A stretch of DNA of 64,000 nucleotides from Melioribacteraceae bacterium 4301-Me (GCA_041538185.1 JBGORM010000009.1:29058-93057), one strand, 5' to 3'. Counted from the stretch's first letter, positions 19,665-28,615 are shown. Translations and numbers: made by a program. The notes: a model not told the origin generated them from the letters alone.

Positions 19665-19672
19665 TATATTTG
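19665..19672 (+). promoter_or_regulatory. Bacteroidota-type -7 promoter element (TAnnTTTG) ahead of glyS
   Basis: TATATTTG fits the TAnnTTTG consensus of the primary sigma factor in Bacteroidota. Transcription would begin near 19680, leaving a leader of under 20 bases before glyS. No clear -33 TTG is seen, so this is a weak call. Confidence 0.3.
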
Positions 19673-19685
19673 CCAGAAAAATTTT

Positions 19686-21146
19686 TTGAGGTTTACAATC
19701 GCAAAGAATAATCAAAATGAAGTAATAGAAAAAATAGTTTCACTTGCAAAACGAAGAGGATTTGTTTTTCAATCAAGTGAAATTTACGGCGGCTTAAATG
19801 GCTGCTGGGATTATGGTCCACTCGGTGTTGAGTTACTGAACAACATAAAGACCGAGTGGTGGAAATTTATGACATATAGAGAAGATATTGAAGGTATAGA
19901 TGCATCAATACTTATGCATCAGAAAGTTTGGATTGCATCTGGACACGTAGAAAACTTTACTGACCCTATGATTGACTGCAGAAATTGTAAAGCACGTTTT
20001 CGGCTTGATACGCTTTCGGAATTAATAAGTGATAAAAACAAGGAAAAAGCTTTAAGTGAGCTGAATCCCAAATTATTAGAGAGCAATGGTAGTCTTGTAG
20101 ATAAATTTACTGCTGCTCTGGAAGACCCCCCCACTGCACCTAAATTACTTGAACTAATTAATTGTCCACAATGCGGTGCTAAAGGTTCGTTTACTAACCC
20201 GCGTAAGTTTAATCTTATGTTTAAAACGTTTGTTGGTCCAGTAGAAAATGAAGAGAATGTTGTTTATTTAAGACCAGAGACGGCGCAGGGTATCTATGTT
20301 AATTTTTTGAATGTACTTAATTCGAGTAGACAAAAACTGCCATTTGGAATTGCACAAATAGGAAAAGCATTTAGAAATGAAATTAACACCAAGAATTTTC
20401 TTTTTCGTACTCGTGAGTTTGAGCAGATGGAAATGCAATATTTTGTAAAACCTGGCACGGATAAAAAGTATTATGACGAATGGAAAGAAAGAAGAATAAA
20501 TTGGTTTAAATCCTTGGGAATGACCCCCTCTAAATTGCGTTTTCACGACCACCCGCCAGAAAAATTAGCTCATTATGCTAAAGAAGCAACTGATATTGAA
20601 TACCAATTTCCTTTCGGCTGGGGCGAAATTGAAGGAATTCATAATAGAACAGATTATGATTTATCGCGTCATCAACAATATTCTGGTAAATCACAATTAT
20701 ACTTCGACGATGAAACAAAGGAAAAATATATTCCATATATAATTGAAACATCTGCCGGCGCAAGTAGGTCATTTATGGCGTTTTTTATTGATGCCTATTA
20801 CGAAGAAGAAGTCCGTGGCGAAATAAGAAGTGTTTTAAGATTTCATCCTAAACTTGCACCAATTAAAACTGCTGTTTTCCCATTAGTTAATAAAGACGGT
20901 ATGCCTGAAGTTGCAAAAAAAATTGAATCGGAATTGAGACCTTATTTAAAGGTATTTTATGACGATAAGGGCGCAGTGGGAAGACGCTACAGAAGAATGG
21001 ATGAAGCTGGAACACCTTATTGCATAACAGTTGATGGACAAACATTGCAAGATAATACTGTTACAGTTCGTGATAGAGACTCAATGGAACAAATTAGAAT
21101 AGCTGTTGATAATTTGCTGCCATATCTGTTGGGTAAATTGAAATAA
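19686..21146 (+). CDS. glyS: Glycyl-tRNA synthetase (class II, homodimeric type)
   Basis: A 486-residue enzyme charging tRNA-Gly. Class II motifs are visible: RGFVFQSSEIYGGLNGCWDYGPLG near the N-terminus, motif 2 in FRNEINTKNFLFRTREFEQMEM, motif 3 in EIRSVLRFHPKLAPIKTAVFP, and a C-terminal anticodon-binding domain (KVFYDDKGAVGRRYRRMDEAGTP). Four cysteines in DCRNCKARF and NCPQCGA form a zinc-like insertion. No in-frame ATG or GTG lies near the expected N-terminus. The choices are TTG at 19686, or ATC at 19698, which sits 6 bases after a GAGG. I report the TTG, but the start is uncertain. Confidence 0.95.
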   Translation: MRFTIAKNNQNEVIEKIVSLAKRRGFVFQSSEIYGGLNGCWDYGPLGVELLNNIKTEWWKFMTYREDIEGIDASILMHQKVWIASGHVENFTDPMIDCRNCKARFRLDTLSELISDKNKEKALSELNPKLLESNGSLVDKFTAALEDPPTAPKLLELINCPQCGAKGSFTNPRKFNLMFKTFVGPVENEENVVYLRPETAQGIYVNFLNVLNSSRQKLPFGIAQIGKAFRNEINTKNFLFRTREFEQMEMQYFVKPGTDKKYYDEWKERRINWFKSLGMTPSKLRFHDHPPEKLAHYAKEATDIEYQFPFGWGEIEGIHNRTDYDLSRHQQYSGKSQLYFDDETKEKYIPYIIETSAGASRSFMAFFIDAYYEEEVRGEIRSVLRFHPKLAPIKTAVFPLVNKDGMPEVAKKIESELRPYLKVFYDDKGAVGRRYRRMDEAGTPYCITVDGQTLQDNTVTVRDRDSMEQIRIAVDNLLPYLLGKLK

Positions 21147-21161
21147 TTGCTGTCCCTACTT

Positions 21162-21206
21162 AAAAAATTTTGATAGTAATAAAAAACAATACTTTTCAAA
21201 ATTTTT
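21162..21206 (+). terminator. AT-rich hairpin after glyS
   Basis: AAAAATTTTGA (about 21163-21173) and TCAAAATTTTT (21196-21206) are perfect inverted repeats with an inner pair AGTA/TACT. The right arm ends in a T run, so it may terminate glyS. The stem is pure A/T outside one G, so strength is uncertain. Confidence 0.4.
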
Positions 21207-21569
21207 ATCAGCCGCAAATTCATTTCTAACAAATTCCCTGTGCTACCACAGCCTTCCAAAATACTTTTTAGAAACGAAGAGAAGAGAATTCATCACTTAA
21301 TGGAAAGTAAATATTGTATTTATTTTTATTGCTTTTGAAGTAAGGGTATGAGTGTTTTTATTCTTTGAAAGAAAAATCTCATTTATATTACAAAAACTCG
21401 CACAATAAATTTTTATAATAAAAAATTATGTAGACAGATAAAGCTGCTGTATTGTTTCTTCATGGGAATCCACCTCTTCGTGGATAGAATTTATTCATTC
21501 CTTGCGTAAGAAAATGCAATTAAGTAAGTTTCTTGAAATATTTTATTAATTGCAAATTTCGGAGGTTAA
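21207..21569. other. Gap before the M24 gene with a short palindromic repeat
   Basis: No gene is seen. At 21464-21484 lies GGGAATCCACCTCTTCGTGGA, a member of a short palindrome family (arms TCCAC/GTGGA) that recurs elsewhere in the window. The rest is AT-rich. CGGAGG at about 21560 is the ribosome site of the following gene. Confidence 0.5.
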
Positions 21570-22760
21570 ATGAAAGAATTAATTTTAGAGAAAATTGAAC
21601 AAGCTGTTGAAATTTTGAACGAAAAAAATATTGATATGTGGATGACGTTTGTGCGAGAGACTGGAAATATGAAAGACCCTATGATGGATATGATAGTTGG
21701 AACTCATGCTACCTGGCAATCAGCTTTCATTATTACAAAAAACGGAGATACCCACGCTATAATTGGTTCTTTGGAATTCGAAAATATGAAATCTGTGGGA
21801 ACTTATAAAAATATTCACCCCTATCTTAAATCTATTAAAGAAAAACTAATTGATGTAATCAGCAAGATTAATCCTAATAAAATTGCTGTTAACTTCTCCA
21901 GAAATTCAATCTTAGCCGATGGACTCACCCATGGGATGTATCTTGAATTAATTGATCATCTGAAAGACTCGCCTTTTGCAGAAAGGCTTGTTTCATCTGA
22001 AGAAATAATTGCAGCATTAAGGGGCAGAAAATCTCCTAAAGAACTTTCTCTTATGAAAGAAGCTATTAAAGAAACTCTAAAAATTTTCAATGAGGTAACG
22101 AGCTTTATTAAACCTGGAGTAACCGAAAAAGAAATTGCAGATTTTGTTTTAAGTATTGTTGACAAAAATGGTTATGGTCTTGCGTGGGATAAAGAACAAT
22201 GCCCTGCAGTGTTTACAGGACCAAATACTGCCGGTGCACACGCAAGCCCTACCAACAGAAAGGTGGAACAAGGACATGTAATTAACATGGATTTTGGTCT
22301 TAATATAAATGGCTATTGCTCAGATTTACAGAGAACATGGTATGTATTGAGACCAGGCGAAGACAAAGCCCCTTTTGAAGTTCAAAAAGGTTTTGATGTA
22401 ATAAAAGAGTCAATCCAATTGGCTGCAAAGGAATTAAGACCAGGAAGGCTGGGCTGGGAAATCGATTTTATTGCTCGTGACAATATACTGAAGCACGGCT
22501 ACGAAGAATATCCACATGGACTTGGTCATCAGATTGGCAGATTTGCACACGACGGCGGTGCATTGCTTGGTCCGCGCTGGGAACGCTACGGCAACCTTCC
22601 ATTTTTACCAATTGAAGAAAAACAAGTTTATACTCTTGAACCGCGTCTAACTATTGAAGGATACGGCATTGCAACCATAGAAGAAGAAGTTGTAGTAACA
22701 AAAAATGGAAGCGAATTCCTTTCGGAACCTCAAAAGGATATTTATTTGATCTATGCTTAG
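21570..22760 (+). CDS. M24 family Xaa-Pro aminopeptidase-like metallopeptidase
   Basis: A 396-residue protein. The N-terminal creatinase-like domain (about 1-160) is followed by the pita-bread M24 catalytic domain. The metal ligands are recognisable as the aspartates in INMDFGLNINGYCSDLQR, the histidine in YPHGLGHQIGRFAHD, and the glutamates in YTLEPRLTIEG and ATIEEEVVV. There is no signal peptide, so it is cytoplasmic and would release N-terminal residues from X-Pro peptides. GGAGGTTAAATG gives a clear start. Confidence 0.93.
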   Translation: MKELILEKIEQAVEILNEKNIDMWMTFVRETGNMKDPMMDMIVGTHATWQSAFIITKNGDTHAIIGSLEFENMKSVGTYKNIHPYLKSIKEKLIDVISKINPNKIAVNFSRNSILADGLTHGMYLELIDHLKDSPFAERLVSSEEIIAALRGRKSPKELSLMKEAIKETLKIFNEVTSFIKPGVTEKEIADFVLSIVDKNGYGLAWDKEQCPAVFTGPNTAGAHASPTNRKVEQGHVINMDFGLNINGYCSDLQRTWYVLRPGEDKAPFEVQKGFDVIKESIQLAAKELRPGRLGWEIDFIARDNILKHGYEEYPHGLGHQIGRFAHDGGALLGPRWERYGNLPFLPIEEKQVYTLEPRLTIEGYGIATIEEEVVVTKNGSEFLSEPQKDIYLIYA

Positions 22761-22904
22761 ACTTAAGTAAGGGTTGTTTATTATTTTTATAGCTGATTAT
22801 TGAACTGCATGGTGAACAACCATTGCTTTTAAAAAAATAACACTTAATATCCTCTTGCTTATATTTAATATTGCAGAGTACATATAATCTTGAAAGGGAA
22901 CTAA

Positions 22905-24080
22905 ATGGGTACAAAAACATTAGTATCACCTGAGCAACACTGGCTTTTGTGGGCAATTTTAATTGCTGTAGCAACTTTTGGAATTTGGTCCGAAAAAACT
23001 AAGTGGGGCTCAAAACTTTCTGGGGCAGTTGTATCAATTATTGGCTCTTTTATCCTTTCGAACTTATCGATAATCCCTACTGTTTCACCAACTTACGATA
23101 TTGTCTGGTCTTACCTCGTCCCTTTAGCAATTCCTATGCTGCTTTTTAAAGCAAATATAAAAAGAATTGTGAAAGAATCCGGTCCGACCTTAATTGCATT
23201 TTTCTTAGGTGCAATTGGAACAATAGTCGGGACTATAATTGCTTTTTCTTTATTAAACTTAGGAGTGCATAACTGGCAGCTTGCTGCAATTTTTTCAGCA
23301 ACTTATATAGGTGGTTCTATGAACTATGTGGCAGCTTCTCAAGCAGTCCAATTAAACTCACCTGAGATTCTAACAGCTGGAGTTGCTGCCGATAATTTGG
23401 TAATGGCTTTGTATTTCTTGATTCTGTTCGCTATTCCTTCTTTTAAATTTTTTCAAAAAAAGTATAAAACTAAACACTTAGAAAACGCTGAAGGTCCTAC
23501 CGAAGATTTTAACTTAGTAGAACCAGGAAATAATTCAACTGATTTAATAAATATAGCGAAGACTTTTTCAATTGCATCCGGGATTTGCGCTTTAGGTTTT
23601 TTAGCACAAGATGGTCTACAGTTAATGGGAATCCACCACTTCGTGGAAGGAAGTGCTATTTTAATTATCACCGCTATTACGGTTTTAATTGCAACTCTGT
23701 TTCATAAATCTGTCAGCAAAATAAAGGGTGCTGACCAAATTGGAACTTTCTTAATGCAAATTTTCTTTGCTGCTATTGGGGCAAGTGCAAATATCGGCGT
23801 AGTTCTTTCTTATGGACCCATACTTTTCGTTTTTGCAGGGCTGATATTGTTAATTCATCTGATCTTTATCCTTATCTCCGGCAAGTTATTGAATCTTGAT
23901 TTAGCAGAAATTCTTATTGCTTCTAACGCTAATATGGGGGGACCAACAACGGCAGCAGCTATGGCTGTGGGAAGAAAATGGAACGCTTTAGTTTTACCAG
24001 CCATTCTCTGCGGAACCCTCGGATACGCAATCGCTACTTTCATTGGTGTGGGACTTGGTTTTTGGCTCAAAACACTTTAA
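22905..24080 (+). CDS. DUF819 (YjcL-type) membrane protein
   Basis: A 391-residue polytopic membrane protein with about ten or more helices. DUF819 hallmarks are IPMLLFKANIKRI, the glycine-rich IGGSMNYVAASQA near residue 140, and a second inverted half with ASNANMGGPTTAAAMAVGRKW. The two halves with matching NxGG-type turns suggest a transporter built of inverted repeats; substrate is unknown. AAGGGAACTAA precedes the ATG. A short palindromic repeat of the GGGAATCCACC family lies in frame around residues 240-248 (GIHHFVEG). Confidence 0.88.
   Translation: MGTKTLVSPEQHWLLWAILIAVATFGIWSEKTKWGSKLSGAVVSIIGSFILSNLSIIPTVSPTYDIVWSYLVPLAIPMLLFKANIKRIVKESGPTLIAFFLGAIGTIVGTIIAFSLLNLGVHNWQLAAIFSATYIGGSMNYVAASQAVQLNSPEILTAGVAADNLVMALYFLILFAIPSFKFFQKKYKTKHLENAEGPTEDFNLVEPGNNSTDLINIAKTFSIASGICALGFLAQDGLQLMGIHHFVEGSAILIITAITVLIATLFHKSVSKIKGADQIGTFLMQIFFAAIGASANIGVVLSYGPILFVFAGLILLIHLIFILISGKLLNLDLAEILIASNANMGGPTTAAAMAVGRKWNALVLPAILCGTLGYAIATFIGVGLGFWLKTL
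23627..23647. repeat. GGGAATCCACCAC palindrome inside the DUF819 coding region
   Basis: GGGAATCCACCACTTCGTGGA contains the arms TCCACCAC/GTGGA and equals copies found in intergenic gaps at about 21464, 28029 and 28804. Here it encodes GIHHFVEG in a loop before the next membrane helix, without breaking the frame. Confidence 0.6.
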
Positions 24081-24148
24081 TTGAATGTAGAAATCAGAAT
24101 TTGGGAAAAAATATTTTCTCTAACGAAGGTGTATTATTATTTAAGATT

Positions 24149-26149
24149 ATGTTAAATTCACCACGAAAAATTAACAATAACTTTGATATAATGATTATTC
24201 TTTTGTTGCTTTTTATATTACCAGCTACAATTATTTCTCAATCTAATTTAGATTCTTTATCAAAAGCAATCTCAAAACTGCCCGATACAACTCAAATTAG
24301 ATTGTTAACAGATTTCTGCTGGCAAAATAGAAGTAAAAATCCTTATGAAGCACTTAAAAGCGCTGAAAAAGCAATAAAAATTTCTGATAAAATTGACAAT
24401 AAAAAATTGAAAGCAAAAGCACTAAACTTAATGGGTGTGGTCTATCGTAACTTGGGTAATTATGATAAGTCACTAAGTATGTACAATTCAGCACTAAAAA
24501 ATGCTGAAGAAGCAAAAGACTCTGTACAAATAGCCTATTCTTATAATAACTTAGGCGGAATTTATAGGTTAGAAGGCAATAATGTGCTGGCTTTGGAATA
24601 CATACTTAAAGCGTTGAAAATTTTTGAAAGACTAAATCTCAAATCCGGTATTTCCTTTTGTACAATAAATATTGGACTTATTTACACTAATCAAGAAAAT
24701 TATCTCAAAGCGTTAGAATATTTAAACTATACTCTTAGAATACGTAATGAAATTAACGATAGAGCTGGTAGAGCATTAACTCTAAATCTAATTGCAGAAG
24801 TCTACTACAAAATGCACGAAATAACAGTTGCTTTAAAATATTACTTAGAAGCAGAAAAAGAATATAGAGCGCTCGATGATAAAAAAGGATTAGCTGCAGT
24901 TTGGGGTGGTATTGGTAGGATTTATTTCGACCAAAACAATTTACAAAAAGCTTTGGAATATAGAAAACGTGCTCTTGATCTTTCCTACAAAATTAGTTAC
25001 TCCGAAGGTGAGGTTACAAATCACAATAACTTAGCTTTAATTTATGCTAAATTGGATAAGATTAAAGAAGCTGAGGATAATCTTAAAAAAGCTCAGGCTA
25101 TCGCATCAAATTTAAAAACCGCTTACCTTGAATTAGAATGTTACAAATTTTGGTCAGACTATTACGAGCTAAGAGGAAATTATAAAAAAGCATTATTCTA
25201 TAACAAAAAATATATTACATTAAAAGACTCCATAGCTAGCAAAGAAAATTTAGCCCTAATAAGCTCAATGGAAGCGGCATATAAAGCAGAAAAAATAGAA
25301 AAGGAAAATGCTATTCTTCATATAGATAATGAGCTTAATAAAAAGCAGAGAAATTATTTATTAGTTATCGCTTTCCTTATTATAGTTATTGCTGGGTTTA
25401 TTTACAGCAGATACAGAGCTAAAAGGATAGCAAGTGATAAGTATAAAGAGTTGAATGCTGTTAAAGATAAATTCTTTAAAATAATTGCACATGACCTTAA
25501 AGCACCTTTTAACACTATCTTAGGCAGTGTTGACATATTAAAGAATAACTACCACGAACTAACAGATGAAGAAAGATTTAGTTTATTAAATAATATTGCC
25601 TCAACTGCAGATAAAAGCTATCAACTGCTTGATAACCTGCTTGTTTGGTCACAATCTCAAACTGGCAAGATAAAATTCAATCCTTCTAAAATTAACTTAT
25701 CACATTTATTTAAAGAGACAGCCTCACTTTTTGAACACGCTGCCAAAAATAAAAATTTAGAGTTAGTAATTGACTGCCCAGAAAATTTGGAAGTTTATGC
25801 TGATGAGCAAATGTTACATACAGTTATGAGAAATCTTATTTCAAATGGAATAAAATTTACAGAAAAAGGACAAATTACAATTAAGGCATATAAAGAAGAT
25901 GGCAGTTTAAAGGTTATAGTTAACGATACTGGAATAGGGATGGATGAGGCATTTTACAAAAATCTCTTTAAAGTTGATCATTATGTTTCAACTTATGGAA
26001 CACATGGTGAAAAAGGAACAGGCTTAGGATTAATCTTATGCAAAGAATTTATTGAAAAACACAACGGGAAAATCTGGGTGGAAAGTAAACTGGGTGAAGG
26101 CAGCAAATTTATTTTTACAATTCCTTTAATTACAAATAGCAAAAAATAA
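24149..26149 (+). CDS. TPR-containing sensor histidine kinase
   Basis: A 666-residue membrane kinase. A signal or first hydrophobic segment (FDIMIILLLLFILPATIIS) precedes about seven tetratricopeptide repeats (residues about 40-400, pattern NNLGGIYRLEGNNVLALEY). A coiled coil, one transmembrane helix (YLLVIAFLIIVIAGFIYS), and a HisKA domain with the phosphoacceptor in KIIAHDLKAPFNTI follow. A complete HATPase_c domain ends it (NLISNGIKFTEKG, DTGIGMD, GEKGTGLGLILC). I use the ATG at 24149, since an upstream ATG inside the DUF819 gene would bury the signal sequence. No response regulator is adjacent. Confidence 0.9.
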   Translation: MLNSPRKINNNFDIMIILLLLFILPATIISQSNLDSLSKAISKLPDTTQIRLLTDFCWQNRSKNPYEALKSAEKAIKISDKIDNKKLKAKALNLMGVVYRNLGNYDKSLSMYNSALKNAEEAKDSVQIAYSYNNLGGIYRLEGNNVLALEYILKALKIFERLNLKSGISFCTINIGLIYTNQENYLKALEYLNYTLRIRNEINDRAGRALTLNLIAEVYYKMHEITVALKYYLEAEKEYRALDDKKGLAAVWGGIGRIYFDQNNLQKALEYRKRALDLSYKISYSEGEVTNHNNLALIYAKLDKIKEAEDNLKKAQAIASNLKTAYLELECYKFWSDYYELRGNYKKALFYNKKYITLKDSIASKENLALISSMEAAYKAEKIEKENAILHIDNELNKKQRNYLLVIAFLIIVIAGFIYSRYRAKRIASDKYKELNAVKDKFFKIIAHDLKAPFNTILGSVDILKNNYHELTDEERFSLLNNIASTADKSYQLLDNLLVWSQSQTGKIKFNPSKINLSHLFKETASLFEHAAKNKNLELVIDCPENLEVYADEQMLHTVMRNLISNGIKFTEKGQITIKAYKEDGSLKVIVNDTGIGMDEAFYKNLFKVDHYVSTYGTHGEKGTGLGLILCKEFIEKHNGKIWVESKLGEGSKFIFTIPLITNSKK

Positions 26150-26313
26150 TATTTTAGAGACGTTTGAAAATTACTTTTATTAGTCATGAGTTTATAAAAA
26201 ATAATTCTTTACGTTGCACTCATTTTTTTAAAAAAATTACTTTTTACAATTATTTAATTAAGCATAGATTTTCATAATTTTCTGATCAACTTTAATTTAC
26301 TAAATGAGGCTCC

Positions 26314-26973
26314 ATGAAATTTTTAAAATTCAAAAACAGCAACGAACAAGTTCCTATTGGCAAATTAGTCTGTGTTGGACGAAATTATGCAGCTCATGCA
26401 AAAGAATTAGGGAATGAAGTTCCAGAATTTCCTGTCATATTTCTAAAGGCTGCATCAAATGTAATTTATTCTGGTCAATCAGTTATTCATCCAAAATATT
26501 CCAATAATTTACATCATGAAGTCGAACTTGTTCTTTACATAGGAGAAACAATTAAAAATGCTAATGATGATGAGGCTGAGAATGCAATTTATGGTTATGC
26601 AGTTGGTCTGGATATGACTTTACGCGACCTTCAATTTGAATTTATGAAAAAAGGTGACCCATGGACACTTTCAAAAAGCTTCGATACATCTGCAGTTCTT
26701 TCTGATTTTATTTTGAAAAAAGATTATAAACTTAAAGGCAACGAAAATATTTCACTTTCTGTGAATGGCACTATACGGCAGAATTCATCATTAAAAAATA
26801 TGTTATTCCCGCCTTCTAAGATTGTGAAATATGTTTCAGAAAAAATGACTTTGGAAAAAGGAGACTTAATTTTTACCGGGACTCCAGAAGGAGTAGGAAG
26901 AGTAGTTGTTGGTGATAAAATCTTTGCGCAGATTGAAAACATAGGAAGCTTAGAAACAACTATAGCTGAATAA
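26314..26973 (+). CDS. Fumarylacetoacetate hydrolase-family protein
   Basis: A 219-residue single-domain FAH enzyme of the acylpyruvase/oxaloacetate decarboxylase type. The motifs seen are GKLVCVGRNYAAHAKELG, then VIFLKAAS, LHHEVELVLYIG with the metal-binding glutamates, and FTGTPEGVGRVVVGD near the C-terminus. The length fits FAHD1-like enzymes, which hydrolyse acylpyruvates or decarboxylate oxaloacetate. The exact substrate cannot be read from sequence. It lies 14 bases upstream of a decayed FmdB-like zinc ribbon. Confidence 0.92.
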   Translation: MKFLKFKNSNEQVPIGKLVCVGRNYAAHAKELGNEVPEFPVIFLKAASNVIYSGQSVIHPKYSNNLHHEVELVLYIGETIKNANDDEAENAIYGYAVGLDMTLRDLQFEFMKKGDPWTLSKSFDTSAVLSDFILKKDYKLKGNENISLSVNGTIRQNSSLKNMLFPPSKIVKYVSEKMTLEKGDLIFTGTPEGVGRVVVGDKIFAQIENIGSLETTIAE

Positions 26974-26987
26974 ATATTGAGGAATTT

Positions 26988-27158
26988 ATGCCAATATTCG
27001 AATATAAGTGTAACAACGGTGGGGAAAAATTTAAGATACTTCATATCTCAGGAAATATTAAAGCTTTACAAAATGCAATTACAATATTTTTCAGCAAGGA
27101 ACAAAATTACTTCTTCCCACAATATCACTTAAGAAAGCAGAAGCATCATCAAACATAA
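26988..27158 (+). pseudogene. Decayed FmdB-type zinc ribbon gene (N-terminal remnant)
   Basis: Starting from an ATG with AGGAA upstream, the product begins MPIFEYKCNNGGEKFKILH. This is the N-terminus of FmdB-family regulators (MPIYEYKCxxCGxxFE). The second cysteine is replaced by glycine (CNNGG), and after about residue 22 the sequence is unrelated (KALQNAITIFFSKEQ), so the second CPxC pair is lost. The frame ends at 27158, inside the 3' end of the convergent DUF72 gene. This points to a deletion junction near 27060. Confidence 0.55.
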
Positions 27159-27873
27159 ATGAATTATTGAACATCACGTAATTTATTTCTTTATCACAAG
27201 CATTATAAATTTTATTTAGTTCATAAATATTAAGCTTATGATTATAATTAATTCGTTTTCCTTCGTAACTGCCATGAATCCGATAGTAATTAAATTTACC
27301 GTGTACAGGTTTATTTAATTGTGGTGATAAAGGGTCAATGCAATGAATTAGATTTAACTCTTTACATATTTCTTTAATTTCATTGTTGTTCCAATTACCT
27401 CTCACTTCCCAAATAAAAGTAAATTTATTTTTGTTTCCTATCGAATCAAAAAAAGTCGTTATGTTTTTCATATTTGTTCCATTTGGTTTAAAGCTTGACG
27501 GTGTTTGGAATAAAATTTTGTCGCAGCCGAGTTCATTAGCAAATTCTTTTGTTCTTTCCCATGCATTAAATACTTCATCTGTTGGTTGAAAATATCCATA
27601 ATATTTTTTTCTATTATCCGGAATTTTTTCTTTGAGTCTTCTGTAAGTAAAGCTTGATGGAGGATGAGTTATTAATTGCCAGGCTTTAATAATAAATTTA
27701 AAATCTTTGTTAATTGATTTTGCCTCTTGTTTCCATCTAGTTGCAATGTCTAATCCCGGAAGCTGATAAAAGGTAATATTGATTTCTATGCAGTTGAATG
27801 CATTAAAATATTTTTTATGGGATACTGGAAAGCCGCAGCAGCCAACAATTATTTTTTTGCTTTTCTGTTGCAT
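27091..27873 (-). CDS. DUF72 family protein (TIM-barrel fold)
   Basis: A 260-residue DUF72 protein. The N-terminus IIVGCCGFPVSHKKYFNAFN and EINITFYQLPG match the family (VGTSGWsY, then EvNsTFY). FIIKAWQLITHPPSS, ILFQTPSSFKPN and FIWEVRGNW continue the barrel strands. The function is unknown; a phosphohydrolase or nuclease-like role is sometimes proposed. It is transcribed toward the FAH gene, overlapping the remnant of the zinc-ribbon gene by 68 bases. Confidence 0.88.
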   Translation of the reverse strand: MQQKSKKIIVGCCGFPVSHKKYFNAFNCIEINITFYQLPGLDIATRWKQEAKSINKDFKFIIKAWQLITHPPSSFTYRRLKEKIPDNRKKYYGYFQPTDEVFNAWERTKEFANELGCDKILFQTPSSFKPNGTNMKNITTFFDSIGNKNKFTFIWEVRGNWNNNEIKEICKELNLIHCIDPLSPQLNKPVHGKFNYYRIHGSYEGKRINYNHKLNIYELNKIYNACDKEINYVMFNNSFMFDDASAFLSDIVGRSNFVPC

Positions 27874-28313
27874 AAGATGAACAACGTGTAGCCTAAAATT
27901 TTATTTTCAGCCAAATTTCCCATTAGTATATTGGCGGACATACCCGCCTGTCGTGCATGTTGTACTCCATAAAAATTGTAGTTTTGGGTTACAAAAATGC
28001 TTTGTCTTTATTTATCATGAGTATTCACCCACGAAGTGGTGGATTCCCACACTTCGTGGTAAAAACTGCAAACTTTTTGCTAATTGATTTATGCAATTAA
28101 TATAAGGAAAATTATTTTAACCATCATTGCTAACCCCGATGTATTTTGTCAGTATTAAACGATCTCTCACCAACTCTTTTCACTGTTATTGTAAAAAAAA
28201 TCATCATCTTCTTTTTTGTTGAAAGTTGTTTCACTCACTTCGCTCGTTCTCAATAACGGTAAAAACAAGATTGAATCAAAACTTTGACTTTGTCTTCATT
28301 AGTTATACCATAT
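27874..28313. other. Gene-poor gap with short palindromic repeats
   Basis: No gene is seen. CCACGAAGTG (28029-28038) and CACTTCGTGG (28050-28059) are perfect 10-base arms around GTGGATTCCCA, another member of the GGGAATCCACC palindrome family. At about 28229-28257, TTTCACTCACTTCGCTCGTTCTCAATAACG resembles a widespread GAAGTGAGTGA-type interspersed repeat. Confidence 0.5.
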
Positions 28314-28615
28314 CTGTCCAATATATTTTTTATTTCGTCTCTAAATGGACTTAATCTATTTCTTTGTTCTTTATCCTATAAATATTTTGTCCTGAGGGGA
28401 CAATAAAGCTTTGATTATGCATAAACCAATGTAATCCCTTTAGGGATTATATAGTTATAGAATAAATAAATATCAAACTGAAGTTAAAAGTCCCGTAGGG
28501 ACGAGATAGGGGTTTGATTTACAAGACAAGTAGAATAGTCCAAAATCATGAAGTTTTCTAAATTTATTTGGTAATTCATCCCTTCGGGATTTGATTTCAA
28601 AATTATTTTGGACAG
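28314..28615. repeat. 300-bp dispersed MITE-like element, copy 2
   Basis: Nearly identical along its whole 302 bases to the elements at 384-684 and 34012-34311, with the same CTGTCCAA/TTGGACAG ends in the same orientation. The first internal palindrome is degraded here (GTCTCTAAATGGAC) while the other four are kept. The immediate flanks are CATAT on the left and CACTGAG on the right; no target-site duplication is obvious. Confidence 0.85.

Noticed and set aside
23978..24148. Longer start for the TPR kinase inside the DUF819 gene
   Set aside because: It would place 57 extra residues before the signal sequence and overlap an intact gene in another frame; ATG 24149 fits better.
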